Assembly: GCA_037447655.1 (NCBI GenBank)
Contig: JBBHKE010002600.1
Coordinates: forward strand, 98,501 to 162,500
Source: Zygnema cylindricum
Taxonomy: Eukaryota > Streptophyta > Zygnematophyceae > Zygnematales > Zygnemataceae
Direction: 5' to 3'
DNA: 64,000 bases
The notes under the pieces were generated by a model. The model was not told the origin of the DNA, searched no databases, and saw only the letters and a program-made list of their open reading frames with translations. Shown piece by piece: positions 10,201 through 22,700 of this stretch; the stretch's first letter is position 1, and every line of letters starts with the position of its first letter. Both the position numbers and the translations under genes were made by a program.

Positions 10201-13200
10201 TCAATGCCTCTCGTTTGGATCTAGAGGCTTTTCTAAAATTGCTGTAAACTTGACAGTATCACCTGCCTTACTCCATTGTTTCCACGAATGCCGTTTGTAC
10301 CCAAGAAGAGCCACAACATCAGTAAATGATTGCATTTTTTTTACCGGCTGGTAGAACCGATCCAACCAGATAAGACCTCCGGGCCGAAGAACCCTGCAAA
10401 ATACACGGAAAATCGTCAATATCGGGGTGAAAGAAACACATAAACTGGTGTGGTTATTTTCTCAGAATACACAGAGAACTCATCAAGATGGGGAAAAAAA
10501 AACACACCACATCTATTTGTTTGGTGTGGTCATTTTCTCACAATCCAGAATTAATTCAAAGTTAGAACATTAATAGGGCAAAAAAAAAAAAAAACATAAG
10601 GACTTGTACAGTTAAATTTCTTTCTTGGCAAGGTTAAAGACACACAAAGACACAGGATCACGACAGCCCCAATCAGCTCTCAGATATAGCAGAAATAGCA
10701 TGACCTATTATATCAGCATAAAAGCATAATACCATTCCCTGAATGAACAATAAAATGAGATGCCCATCTGTTGACACAACTTCACTGATGAAGGGACATC
10801 TTACATGCGACAAAAGGTCACATACGTTGGTAGACTCCTACAAACATCTCCATACAAGTGCGCAATAACCAAAGGGCTATATATGTTCAACAACGGAATT
10901 AATGAAGCCACATGAAAAGTACAGTGTACATACTTTAAAGATGGAAAAAGGTTGCATGTGTTTGGGACACACCGACACAATGTTTACATAAATACACGCT
11001 CAAGTGAAATGATTAATGAGATTCCTACCATGTACTTGATAGACCTACATTCTACTGCAGCAGCAAAACATAATATACAGTCCGTATTGGCTTTTACTTG
11101 ACAGTAACGAGTAGTTTTCGAACATCCCAGTTTTGACAGATCAACAACGAACAGCACTAACATTTGGTATCTTTTCCATTCCTCGTCATGTTTCCACCAG
11201 CCTACAGTCCTTCAAATCAATCTGCTCAATCTGCTTCTTTCTACCGTCCTTTTGCCGTGTGCAAAAGACAGAGTTCATAAAAGTAGGGAGGGCAATTTTC
11301 CCGTAATCGATAATCAGGTTTTTGGGAAGACCGCTAACGAAAATCTGCCCGATAAATCTATCAGAATATGTGTCAATGAAATTTGACAATTGGAGACAAA
11401 ACAATTCATTACACATAATACAGATGTCGGATTTCGATGTCAACAAACAAACTTTCCAATATTAAACAAAACAAAATATTCATCAAGTACAAATTGTGGT
11501 TTTTGATGTGTACGGTTGGTAGATTATCCAAAAAAGACGAGGTAAACAAAATATTTTATCGGCGTTCAAATGAGCAGCCAATAAATTTCAGGTTGATTAC
11601 AATGTAATCAACAAAGAACAAAAAAGAGAAATTCAGAAGAGGACGAGGAATTCAAAAGAGAGAATTGAAAAGAGTATTTTTGTAGCATTCGATTTGCAGA
11701 AGTAGAACTTCACATACTTTTAGCTTACAATTTTTGTTGAGTCATGTACGGTAGTACTACCCTACTATGCCATACATATCTTTTATCACCGATTATCAAG
11801 ATAATTGGCAATAATCGAAACATACCATTATTCAGTCATGCCAACAAATATCGGTGGATGCAACCAATCACCAATTTTGACACAACAACCGAAAAGTTAA
11901 GAATCTCTAATAAATATAAGGAGATAAGGAGATTGCTTATAGTCGTGTTAGATAGTCATCCAAGTAAGCTAGCCAAGTCTGAGCAAGGCTCCCTAAAACT
12001 CCACAAAAACCCACACATGAATTCTGCTGTTTCCTATGTTCAGGAGAGAGCAAGGTGTAGAAGTAAGAACTGAAGGAAAAGACAAAATACCACAACATCA
12101 AAATGGAAAACTTGCCAGAACTTTGTGGATATTTTGGACCAGCAGTAAGCTACACCGTGAATCGCTTTTATTGTTAATGCTTTTTTTCGCACTTAAAACA
12201 TCTTTTCTCTGTGCACGCTTGTCGGATTGAATCCGGCGGTTTCAATTGAAAGGTAAGGTTCTCACCTTCCGATTGGTGGTCTCCAATCATAAACCAGACA
12301 CGTGTGCACAGAGAAATGATGCTTTAAGTGGGACAAAAAACATTAACACTATAAGCAATTCACGGTGTATCTTCCTTTGCGGAATCTTACTCCCTATCCT
12401 CCACACTACTTCGGGACAGTAGTTAAGGTCCTGATATAGAGTTTTGACACAGTCTACACGGACAAAAATTAAACCCAAGTCATACAAACCACGTGTGAAT
12501 AAAACCAAGTTTTTTGTAAAGATTCAGTCAATGGCAGTGTACAAGAGAAAATACGTACCGATCCCAGTCAAATATCAAGAATTCGAAGTCTTCTAAAGAC
12601 AACATCTGGACCGCATGTTGAGAGTGAATGATGTCGAAGGTCCTGTCAAAAAAGGGCAGTCTTGCTTTCATGGGAATATGCAACGCTAACAGTCCCCTTA
12701 AGGCCATTGTCTCTAAAAAGGGAGCTCCAGTGTTCATCCCCGTAGTGATTACTGTGATGTTGTGTGATGCAAGCAAGGCAGCAAAAGAGCCAGAACCACC
12801 GGCGACGTCCAAACCCAGACGAAGAGAATCTGGTGGAAGAGGAAAAGAAAGAAACAAAAATGGGTTACTACTACAAAAACCACTGGATATTGGAAGGACA
12901 GCCATGATGCTGACCACTTTCCATTCACCAAAGAGCAATAGCTTGACACATAGAAAGCCCAAGTAGACATAAAACCAACCTGCCCAAAGAACAAAAACAC
13001 TCCTGAAAGAGCATACATTTTCCACGGACTCTGGTACAGCTATGCCAAAGGGCCTTCCGACTCCACACATTCAACACATATTTTTATACCACTATACTTT
13101 ATAGAGACAAAATCCCCAATGCCAACTTGCCATGTTCAGTCAAGCATCAGACTTCGTTGTAGGAAGATTGAAGATTTTTTTGTCAAGCGACTCGCATCAG

Positions 13201-16200
13201 TAACCTTTGAATTCATTTGATTTATGCCATATACATGGAAGAGACCAAAAGCAGTCTCTTGCCATGACGATCTATCAATACATAAGTTGCATTTGAGAAG
13301 AAACCTACCCTTCTTCAAAGCAAGCACATCTTTAAGTACCAAATTACGTTGCTCAATCCAGTCCCATCGTGTTGCTTCCGTCTTCCAGTTAAAACACTCC
13401 CGACAATCACCAGCACTTCTTGACTGCAGATAAATAAACAGAACACTAATCAACACGGATCTGCCAAAATTCACTTTGTTTACAAGTCCAAAACCACGAG
13501 GAGACACAAGTAAACTACACAGTAAATCTTTATTAGCAGTACTAACACTAATTCCCTGCTGTTTTTTTTTTTTTTTTCTGCTCCTGGACATAAAATAACG
13601 CTAATAATACTTAGCATTTATTCCTGAACCCAAGTTTGTTGAACAGTTATAAATTGTCCATGTTGCTCGGACTTGAATTGGAATTGATGACACTAAAACA
13701 AACCCCACGCTATTTATTTCTTAACGCTAATAAATTCATGGTGTAGCATATCCTGATAGAATTTCCTATTAATTGTGGCCTGTGAAATAACTTCATATAC
13801 ATTAACAGCCATCAGAACAATTCCGTTTCCGTACAGAAACAGAGATGACAAAAGTGCATAACTGTAACTGATCCCCACAATGCTCTATTTTCTCAATGTA
13901 TACTGCCTAGGAATGTATACATAGAATAACGTAATTAACACAAAACACAGAAGCCTAAGAGCACACTGCGAATTTGCATGCTGGAAAAGAGTGTGAATAA
14001 AAAACACAACAAATCAAAGGAAAAGATAAGAATACCAAAGCCCCATACGTGGAGATAAGGACAAGAGAGCACTCCGAAATCATCAGTTTTTGCCCCCCAG
14101 TTGTAAGAAGGATGTCAGATTTTTACCCGTAAACACTCAAAGCTATCACAAGTATAATGATTCCAGGCTATATTGTTCAAGCTCGGATCAGTCCAAAGGG
14201 CCTGCAAAGACAACAAAGACTTTGTAAGGATCGGAAACATGTCACAAGAGGTCGTCATGTCATCACTACAGAGGTGTCAAAGTTAGGAATAGCCCAACAT
14301 AAATTCTCCACCAGGTACGAAAACCTCATTCAGTACCCTTTTTTACTCTCATAAACCATTTGAGAAGCAGTCTGAACAACCGCATACATTTACCACACGA
14401 ACTTCCTAAAACAAAATAAAAGGGATAGACAAATGTACCATCATGATGAAATTGTAATGCACTTCCACAGCATTCCATTTGCTTGTGGGCATGAGAAACA
14501 GGACACTTTGACCTCTCCAGTAACCATGCTCTACTAGAGGTACGAAATGACTTTGCTATTTCTAATTTTCCAGAAAGTAAACTGAGTTTTTTGTTGTAAC
14601 GGCGGAAGCCAATCAGAATCTCGGCGTTTGGGTAACCAACAAAGACGGGAAAAAATATAAGCTTCTTTAATTTCCAGTTAGCAAAATAAAGCGAACTGGG
14701 TAACTAACAAAGAACGACCCAATAATGAAAATTCCAACGGGCAGAACCAGAAGTTACACCACTGTGACAAAAAAAAAAGACTTACCTTCGCTGCTGGGAG
14801 AGGCTCCTCAAAATTTGGTGGAATGGGAACAAAACAGTCCCGAGGGGGAATTTGGAAGCAGTCCTGTTGTGATCAGGGCACAGTTAGGACATAAAAAGAC
14901 AGAACAGCAGGTATGGCCACTGCTACAAATGCAGAAAAAGCAATAAGGGATTGAAGTTTCCAAGTCGTATCAGTTCCCTCGTCTGTTAAGACTTTGACTA
15001 GGCAATCGGAAAGACAAAAAACAAATGAAACAATTTGATAACATATAATACCTTGGCAAAGATAAGGCTTTGAACGGATGGCCAGTCATCTGGACACAAA
15101 TCACCACGTTTGTAACCGTTCATATAGGCGTCCCATTCATCCACTGTCGCCTGCAGGTTCAAAAAAAAAAGATGAATTGCGATAGCTGGGCAAAAAGGGA
15201 AACGAAATGTTTGAAGACCCGTTTGTTTCCAGGCGTTCCAACAAAGTGGAAATGGTAAACATCCACGTCACGTCTTGTTCATTATTCCCCTTATAGGATA
15301 GTTAAACAAGTGATTACAGACGTTATTGTCCAGTAATCACAGTAATCGTACAGAGAAGTGTGCGATTCATACATTTTTCTGTACAATTACTGGCCAGTAA
15401 AACCAGTAGCCCCGTGTGTGATTACCTTGTAAATCAACTCCAAACAACATCGAAAATGTTCCTGAATTCCCAGTGTGATTTTAAAAGCGGACCCTTATCC
15501 ATGTCGACTAACTAACGCTTTTGAAGAAAAAAACAACCCCAAGCGTTGAACAAGGACTTCCCGAGTTGACAAACGCGGTTAAAAGATAAAAGCACTAATT
15601 GCACAACAGGCAAGTGCGTTTGTCACTTCACTGCCCATCACTATTAGTGTAAAGGAGTTATTAGTGTCAATGCAGGATTTAGAATGTAAAATACTAATTT
15701 AAAGTAGGGAGATATAGCAACTTCCCTTCAATGTAGTCCACTCCCTTCAGCAGGGTTAAAAAATAAGATTATTAACACTACTTTGTGACTTTTGGTCAAA
15801 AGAACCCGCGACCGAATTGGTGTTATTAACATTAATAGCGACAGGCAATGTAGCTCTAGAGAAGCAGTGAAAGTTCATGAAATGAAAAAGGACAAGATAT
15901 AAGGGAGAAATGGAAAGAAATGCATCTATGCAAGGATCACTTTTATCACCTTGACAAACAGACAGTGACACAGAGGGAGAGAGAGAACCTTCCCACTGCA
16001 TTATTAATTTTCTCGCCTCCATTTTTGAATATCAAATGTAAAACTCAAAAAACATCTATATCCAGCTTAAATAAGTAAACGCTGACAAGAACAAGCAAGC
16101 GTCAACAAAGTACCCCCATACATACATCATCATACATCATTTGACATCATGAATTTGAAATAAAAAAGAAAAAACCATTTGAGAATCTACCTTACACGTA

Positions 16201-17729
16201 ACAAGCCCGGGGAAAGTGATATTTTCGCGTTGAGCTGCAGATATGATAAAATTGTGGTTAGCCGATCTCTTTCTAAATTTTACAGTTGATGTTGCTCCTG
16301 GTGGATCATCCACAAACTCTACAACTATCTTTTTAACCGTATCATCTGGAAGAATGTCCTCGCTACCGTCGTTTACCGGGTCAGCTTCATGCGAATCAGA
16401 CGGGTCAGTCCAATCGGACTCTTCTAAACCATGGGTCACTTTTCCACTGTCATAATCATTAGGTTTCGCTTTATCAAAGTCGTCAACTCTCTTTTCGCAG
16501 CCTTTGTGCCTGAAACAAAGGATCAGGCTAAAAAAGAAGAAGTTGGTAACACGTCAGAATACAAAACCATGACAACATGGATCCACATGATGCCACTGTT
16601 GTCTTAAATATTAAAAAAACAGGAAACGTTCGCCATTTTCTCTAAAACTATGCTGAAACGAAAATCAATACCAAAAAGGAAGCGAAATCTCAAAATGCTG
16701 TGGTTGCAAAGTTTCAAGCAAAGAAGAAAAAAAAAATGAAATAATGATAGGCAAGATAGTGTCAGCATTATTACCTGGATTCCAGCTCACGTAACGTCTC
16801 TTCAGTAGGACACTTTATATTCAAAAACTTGAAGATCCAAGTGTCTGGACCAGTTTCAGGAGGCCATGCAAGAAGTCTGGCTGCTCCTCCAGCAAGAATA
16901 ATGATTGATGTCCAAATAACAGAATTCCTACATACAATATGCCCTTAAGACCCATATTGTATTGGTCGAAAAATGAAAAAAAATAGTTACAGGGTTGAGT
17001 TGCACATCGATCGATAGAGAATTAAACGTCATGTCTAAATTTTGAAAAAAAATCGGATAAAAAAAATAATTTCTGTGAGTTTTGAGGTAAAACTTATTTA
17101 AACCGTCAGATTCAAACGATCGGACGGTCGCTGATCAAAGTAGCGATCTAAGAAGATTACATGAACTTACGAAAGGACTATCTGTCATATTAGCGTCTGC
17201 AAATTTGAACATCCGCGTGTTTTAGTTCGCTAAAAAATTTCGTCCGTCGGCGTGCGTTGAACTATGATCATACGTCAGATACGTACGTCCGTACAAAAGT
17301 GTCCACAGCACACACCCATACAGTATGCCTACTCTACGCGAGTTTAGTGCCAAGTTTTGTGCACCTACCAAAGGCCTACCATAAAAACGCCTACTTTTCA
17401 ACTAGACTCACCACGTATAGCGGTTCCAAATTGTTTTCGCATGTGATCTTTTTTAAGAAGCATCGATACAGTACAATAGTGTACGAAAGTTTTACGGATT
17501 GCATGTGGAAACCCAATAATGATTGTGGACACTTGACACCCTAAAAAATCGTACGAAGCTGTACACTGCCAGGACACCTAACTGGGTCATGAGAGGTGTC
17601 CAATCAACCCCATTAAGTCATTAACAAATATCCGTCCGTACTGAGGGCTTTTTAATACCCTCTCTGAAGAACGCGCGCGGAGATGCGCCGCCAACGCCCA
17701 ACGGACAACGGTGGATGTACCGATTTCAT
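10201..17729 (-). CDS. Type II membrane SAM-dependent methyltransferase, nine exons
   Basis: Exons on the minus strand: 17659-17729, 16775-16927, 16191-16509, 15053-15150, 14786-14863, 14127-14201, 13309-13423, 12559-12829 and 10201-10393, all with GT-AG borders. The product is about 456 residues. Order: a short basic tail (GRWRRISARVLQR), one membrane span (SVIWTSIIILAGGAARLLAW), an acidic stalk, a Cys-rich lumenal part (DLCPDDW, then CFQIPPRDC), and a Rossmann domain with SAM motif I LGLDVAGGSGSFAALL, ITVITTGMNTGAPF, LPFFDRTFDIIHSQHA and VLRPGGLIWLDRFY. This pattern is that of the plant family containing Arabidopsis At3g27230/At5g40830, probably endomembrane; the substrate is unknown. Phases agree at every junction except exon 4/5, where the GT donor leaves the frame two bases out. 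The start ATG follows CAACGAGCCATCA. Confidence 0.8.
10394..12558 (-). other. Long intron 8 of the methyltransferase gene
   Basis: This 2.2-kb intron lies between the SAM-binding exon and the last exon. It carries the 215-bp MITE at 12153-12367. Short frames in it (for example 11186-11446 and 11744-12073) have no domain and no consistent splice partners, so I do not call them genes. Confidence 0.6.
12153..12367. mobile_element. MITE, CACCG-TIR family, inside intron 8
   Basis: Ends CACCGTGAATCGCTTTTATT and the inverted ATAAGCAATTCACGGTG, each flanked by TA (12151-12152 and 12368-12369). It is the sister of 7535-7753. Its place in an intron suggests insertion without loss of splicing. Confidence 0.75.
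13518..13743. mobile_element. MITE, CACCG-TIR family, inside intron 6
   Basis: Diverged ends CACAGTAAATCTTTATTAG and the inverted GCTAATAAATTCATGGTG, with TA outside both. It lies between exons 6 and 7 of the methyltransferase gene. Confidence 0.55.
15629..15850. mobile_element. MITE, CACCG-TIR family (diverged), inside intron 3
   Basis: Ends CACTGCCCATCACTATTAGTG-like and the inverted ATAGCGACAGGCAATG. The interior has TTATTAACACTA words. It lies between exons 3 and 4 of the methyltransferase gene. Confidence 0.5.
16930..17404. mobile_element. hAT-like element fragment filling intron 1
   Basis: The sequence runs from CATACAATATGCCCTTAAGA to the decayed terminal repeat CCTACTTTTCAACTAGA. 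It matches the complete copies at 19412-19725 and 37960-45023, including the CCATATTGTATT, GATCGGACGGTCG and TAGTTCGCTAAAAAATTT blocks. The left terminus is missing, and the break lies one to three bases from the 3' splice site of methyltransferase exon 2 (16927). The element makes up most of the 731-bp intron 1. Confidence 0.65.
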
Positions 17730-18307
17730 TGATGGCTCGTTGCTTTCACCAAGGTTGGTGACGTGACATCATGCCGATTTTTTTACGGCGTGGACGAATC
17801 GGACCAACTATGTTTGGTGCCAAGCCGTCAATCTGCTGTACGTCACTCGTGCGGCCCGGCACTGGTGTAGAAGCTACAGTAATATATGAATAGTGAGTCA
17901 CATAAAGTACGGTGTCATCGGAAAAAAAACAAATGAGGATGCCACTTGGTTTTCAAGGGTGCGAACTCGTGCATAGACACTGTCATACTGCTGTTTCGGC
18001 GGTTGGGAAGCAGACACATTACTGTACGGTCAGTCTTTCCTACCAAAGTTTGGTCCTCTGCCAGACGTATCATAACCGACATTAGTCTTTCCACTTTTTG
18101 TCGGTCCAAGGTTAGTGAGCTACAATCACCAATCAAATGACATCCTGAGTCAAATTGAAACTACAGTACAGTACAGTACCGTACTGTAATTTCATCAAAC
18201 TCTGGTGTGTCAACAATTCAACATGTCTGCCTCAACACGTGCCCCTTAAAATGTGAAGATGCTAATGAAAGACAGACATACATCTACGTGGCTGCTACAG
18301 TACAGTA
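17730..18307 (-). promoter_or_regulatory. 5' flank and likely promoter of the methyltransferase gene
   Basis: This GC-richer stretch directly upstream (minus strand) of the exon 1 ATG holds the 14-bp palindrome CACCAAGGTTGGTG (17749-17762) and repeated GTACAGTACAGTAC words (about 18164-18186). No clear TATA box was found close to the ATG. The open frame on the minus strand at 17915-18136 has no recognisable domain. Confidence 0.35.
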
Positions 18308-18502
18308 CACCGCCAATCGCTATTAGAGTCAAGGATTAAATAGCGTCAAAAAACAATTAGCGTTATTGATTCTAATTTAATACCTGAGACGTGGCAGATT
18401 ATGGTACACGTACTTAAATAGCGCTATTAATTGTATTTCAGGTTATTTTTTTTAAAAGGGGCACCGAATTGGCGTTATATACTCTAATAGCGATTGACGG
18501 TG
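18308..18502. mobile_element. MITE, CACCG-TIR family (195 bp)
   Basis: Near-perfect ends CACCGCCAATCGCTATTAGA and the inverted TCTAATAGCGATTGACGGTG, flanked by TA. The interior carries repeated TAGCGT/TTATT words and no frame. Confidence 0.75.
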
Positions 18503-18863
18503 TACTGTACTTTTGCACCGTTGAAATACGAGTTTGGCCGCGATGCAAATTTGACGTTTTCACATGTAAACGTCAGCAAATCGTAGTGCCTTTTCAGCCA
18601 GAGAAACCGGCATGAAATAAACCCGCACGGCCCAAGCAAACCTATCTTAACCCTAACAGCACTGTACAGTGTCCCACATTTCCCACTTAACTACAGTCCA
18701 GTTTTGTACAGTACGGTATCTGGATATCATGCGTTTTTGCCAACATGTTTGTCGGAATCTTGACCGAATCTAGACGATGTCCAGAACTGCAGAATCTTAC
18801 CAATTGTAACCATCTCCTTTGTCATCGGTAGATTTACCGTACCTCATGAATCGACAGAGAGAA
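18503..18863. other. Intergenic, no gene seen
   Basis: Between two MITEs. The only notable feature is repeated GTACAGT words. No protein, RNA or repeat boundary is supported. Confidence 0.35.
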
Positions 18864-19393
18864 CACCGCGCATCGTTATTAGTGTCAAAGTTTAAATAGT
18901 GTGTAAGTAAATATACCGTCATTGACGCTAATTAAGAATTTGAAAATAAATAAAAAAAAGGTTTATTCTAATTTCAGTGTTAACGCTAATTTGGAACAGC
19001 AAAAATGGAAAATTTTCTGTACGATTATATACATTATTATATGTATCCGTACAAAATATAAAAAATCGTACACCGTAGTAAATTTTTACTCATGCCGTCA
19101 TTAATTACGGGTCAGACCAATCCCATTTTTTAGCGCATGTTCCTTTGCAGCGTCCGATTTAATTCATTTTTTGTAAAATTTTTCACTTGAAAAGGTAGAC
19201 TTTATGTACGGTCTGGACATCGACCGTACACTACGCCATTTAGATCTCATTGAACTTTAGTTCTTTACGCTATTTTGTGCCAGTACTCAACTAACGTCAA
19301 GGAAAAATTAAAATCATGTATCCTATTTGAGGAAAAAATCAAAGTTTTAAGAACCCAAATTAGTGACTTTGACTCTAATAACGATGCGCGGTG
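18864..19393. mobile_element. MITE, CACCG-TIR family (530 bp)
   Basis: Ends CACCGCGCATCGTTATTAGT and the inverted CTAATAACGATGCGCGGTG; AA precedes and TA follows. The interior matches 5099-5637 over its length. The two copies share the same TIR variants (TTATTAGTGTCAAA), marking them as one subfamily. Confidence 0.75.
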
Positions 19394-19411
19394 TACAGTC
19401 TAGGTTCCTTA

Positions 19412-19725
19412 CATAGTTCAAAAGTAGGTGAAAGTAGGCCCATACAATATGCCTATTGTATGTAAAACATACAATATGACCTTAAGATCCATATTGTATT
19501 TGGACCTATTCGGACCAATTAAAACATTCGGACCAAGAATTGGACCAATTAAAACATTCGGACCAAAAATATTTATTTACACCGTCAGATTCCGACGATC
19601 GGACGGTCGATGATCAAAGTAGCGATCTAAGAAGATCACATGAAAAGCCCATAAGTCCATAACACAACTTAAGATAAAGTCGCCGACCAAAGGCCTACGA
19701 TAAAAACGACTACTTTTGAACTATG
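19412..19725. mobile_element. Complete 314-bp hAT-like MITE with 8-bp target duplication
   Basis: The ends are CATAGTTCAAAAGTAGG and the inverted TACTTTTGAACTATG. The 8-bp duplication GTTCCTTA lies at 19404-19411 and 19726-19733. An 8-bp duplication is the hallmark of the hAT superfamily. The interior keeps both sub-terminal regions of the longer copies (CCCATACAATATGCC and GGCCTACGATAAAAAC) with the middle deleted. There is no transposase. Confidence 0.8.
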
Positions 19726-19789
19726 GTTCCTTACCACCACAACAATATTTCGTCATCAACTAATCAGCTATTGGGAGAGAAACTTTATT

Positions 19790-22700
19790 ACAGAAAGTGC
19801 GATGGAAAAACCATCAAAGTACAAAGGGGGTAAAAAAAAGAAAAAACACATTTAAAGACAACAGGAGCCAACAATTACTAAAACAAAACAAAACAAACAA
19901 ATGAGGAAACCAAAAGAACTAGGCAAATTGGCAAGAATAAACAAAATACCAAAGATGACTAGACAAAAAAGATGTAGACTGCATCTCGAGGAGAAAGGTT
20001 TGGGAGGCCCCCGGTATCATCCGCCACCGTGCTTCGACGGAGAAGGGCCGCGGCTTGAGCTCGTTGAAGGGCAACTGATACACGCTGACGGTAAAAAGCA
20101 ACGAGAAGACTTCGGGGAGGACTCCCTGGACCCCTGGGTTCAAAAGCTTTATAAGCACAGTTGCGGAGGAAAACATCGAAAGACTTGTCCAAAAAACCAA
20201 AAATCTATGCTGCAAGTGGGACAAATTGGTCCGCTCGGTCTCTGTGAGCGTAATCCATTTCCTTAGAAGCCGCTGCGTCCCAAGCCGCCACGCATGTATG
20301 CACTACTACACGAGAAGAAACGTGGGTCCCAAGGACCAATCACCCAAGGTCCACCCAGACCCGTGGAGGTAAATGAGGTCTACCCGAGGACTTCGGAAAC
20401 CACTAGATTGGGAACGAGGAGGTAAGATATGGAAAACTTCCCTCTTCCCAGTGTAGCCTGCTTCGACGCCAATCGCAGCAATCGCATCTAGAACGAAATC
20501 ATGCGCGACTCTACATTCACCCCCCCGTGAGCAACGAAGTAAATGGATGCCGTAGGAGTCAGTAGATTGGTTACACACACACTTTGGGCGCCAAAGAAAC
20601 AGAGGGTGAGGCAAACCGAAACGAACGCGAGTAACAGAGGTGAATTGGTCAGACGTCAGACGAAGGGTGCTGCTTGTAACCATGCTGTAGCCCCCGACCC
20701 AAAACACAAGCATAAACCAGCACGCGATTGAGTCGACGGTAGCGCGTTTAATAGGTCATGGAATTCTACGGCTGCCAACTGCTCGGATATGCGTTGTTGC
20801 AAATGGAAGTTATTGTCAGCAATACGAGACGGAAAAGGCGGAACTTGGTTACGGGCATCAGGTAGTAGGAGTGCACAAGCAGAGAGAAGAGCTTGATGTA
20901 AAGGAAAAATATTGTCCTCTACTCTAGAGACGACTTGGGCTAGAATGGGAACATCATTTCCTATAAAACAGGAAGTGGTGGCGGGCGCCACTAAAGCCCA
21001 ACTACCCAAATAAGTCGCTTGGGCAACTCGAGCAACTAGAATCAAACCTAAACCTCCGTTGGAAATTGGAAGGCTAACTTGACGGCGTGCAAATGAGCCC
21101 TCTGGCTGATCAAAAATCCCATGCCCAACGAGGTGATAGAGAACACTAAAAAGTCGATCGTCGAACTCCTTTAAAGAGGACAAAAATGGAGCCGTTGGTG
21201 GTAATGTTTGTGCGAGATAGAGAGGTCGTTGAGAAAAACAACAAGTGAGGATTTGAAATGCCACTTGGGAGTCGGAGAGCTTAGGAAGGTCATCAGAGTG
21301 CGAGAGTCCTCCAACAAATCATCAGTCACAACTAAGTTCACAAAAGATGGGGCACCGATAGGAAAGCCTAAAACTTTCATACAATCCGTCGAAGATGCAA
21401 TTCGAAACCCACAAGATAGGAAAATATGAAAGTAATCATAGCGGGCGCCATGTCACACATTTAGACGGCTAAACAGACAAACCAATCATACGAAGTTGCT
21501 CCGCAAAATAGGAAAAGGCATATAAAACTTGGTCAAGAGGGCCCACAATACTAGTATCATTCACAATCGAATCGAATAAACAACCAAGGAAAGTTGTAGC
21601 AGAGTCCCGTAAAGCTTGAGGGTGAGCTAATGCAAAAATCCCCCACCTCAAAGAATCACCTTGGCGGGTGCCAATCGCACACTCGAAAGTGGCAACCTCA
21701 CCAAAGGGACCTCCAAAAAGAAAGATGAGGGAGCTTAGGCGAGAATAAAATGCATGAACAAAAATGAGAATTCGGTTTATAGGAGATGGAGCATGTCACA
21801 ATTCTCGAAGATAACATTACGGTTGACAGTGTTAAAGGTGTTAGCAACATCTACCTAAAAGACCACCCAATCCGGGTGGAGATCGAAAACAGCCCAAAGA
21901 CCATGAACAACCGCCTCACAACCCCCATTTGTAGCAACGCCGAACTGGTGCGGTGATTAATGGTCATGGAAAGCCCCTTGGAGTTTAATACACATCATGC
22001 CAGCGACCAAACAGTACAGCACCTCAATAATAACAATTGGGTGAATTCCCTTAGCAGGCTTAGTAACAGCGACAAGGCGAGCCGTAGAAAGATGGGGTAC
22101 AACATTGTGTCGAACATATCATCGAGCCATCTCTGAAGCCACCTTAAAGAGAATATCAAAACCCTTAGAAGGGGTGTCAAGAGGAAATACGTCAAGGAGA
22201 AGTTTGTACACCATCCTAGATGGACCCCCAGTAGAAAGATGAGACGCCAAATCAAAGTTGTAGTAAATGCTTCCCTCTCTTAGCTGAACGAGTCAAAGGG
22301 ATCATAGACTTCTACGAAAGAGAGGATCTCTTCATGGGCAAGAGGATTCAACAAACGTAAAGCCTCAACGGTGGCCTTGGAAGACGGAGATGGTTGTAAA
22401 GGTCGAAGGGCACGAGCAACCCAGGAATACTCGCTTGTAAAACCATGGTGGACTGCCCGATGCAACCGCGTTGTCGAGCTTGGGAGCAAGCACGACATTG
22501 AGAGGGGGACATGGAAAGACTTATGACACGATTTCTATGCTTTTGCTGCAAAGACTCCGAGTCCCCTTGCAAAAACCGTTGACACCATGCCTTAGTCTCA
22601 CGAGCTCCGCTTGCACCCCCTCTCGGTGGCAAAACCAAAACCCAAAGTGGGAATAAGAAAAGCAGGTGCCACGCTGAGTCATTGGTGATGTTGGTGGCCA

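Noticed and set aside
11186-12230. Several 60-110 codon frames between methyltransferase exons
   Set aside because: They lie in intron 8, lack homology and splice partners, and partly overlap a MITE.
17915-18136. Minus-strand frame MIGDCSSLTLDRQK as exon 1 of the methyltransferase
   Set aside because: It has no fitting phase to exon 2 and no membrane-anchor features, whereas 17659-17729 gives a basic tail, a GT donor and exact phase.
19901-20266. Plus-strand frame of 121 codons
   Set aside because: It is antisense to the LINE copy A C-terminal region, whose minus-strand text (RGPGSPPRS, FYRQRVSVAL) matches copy B.
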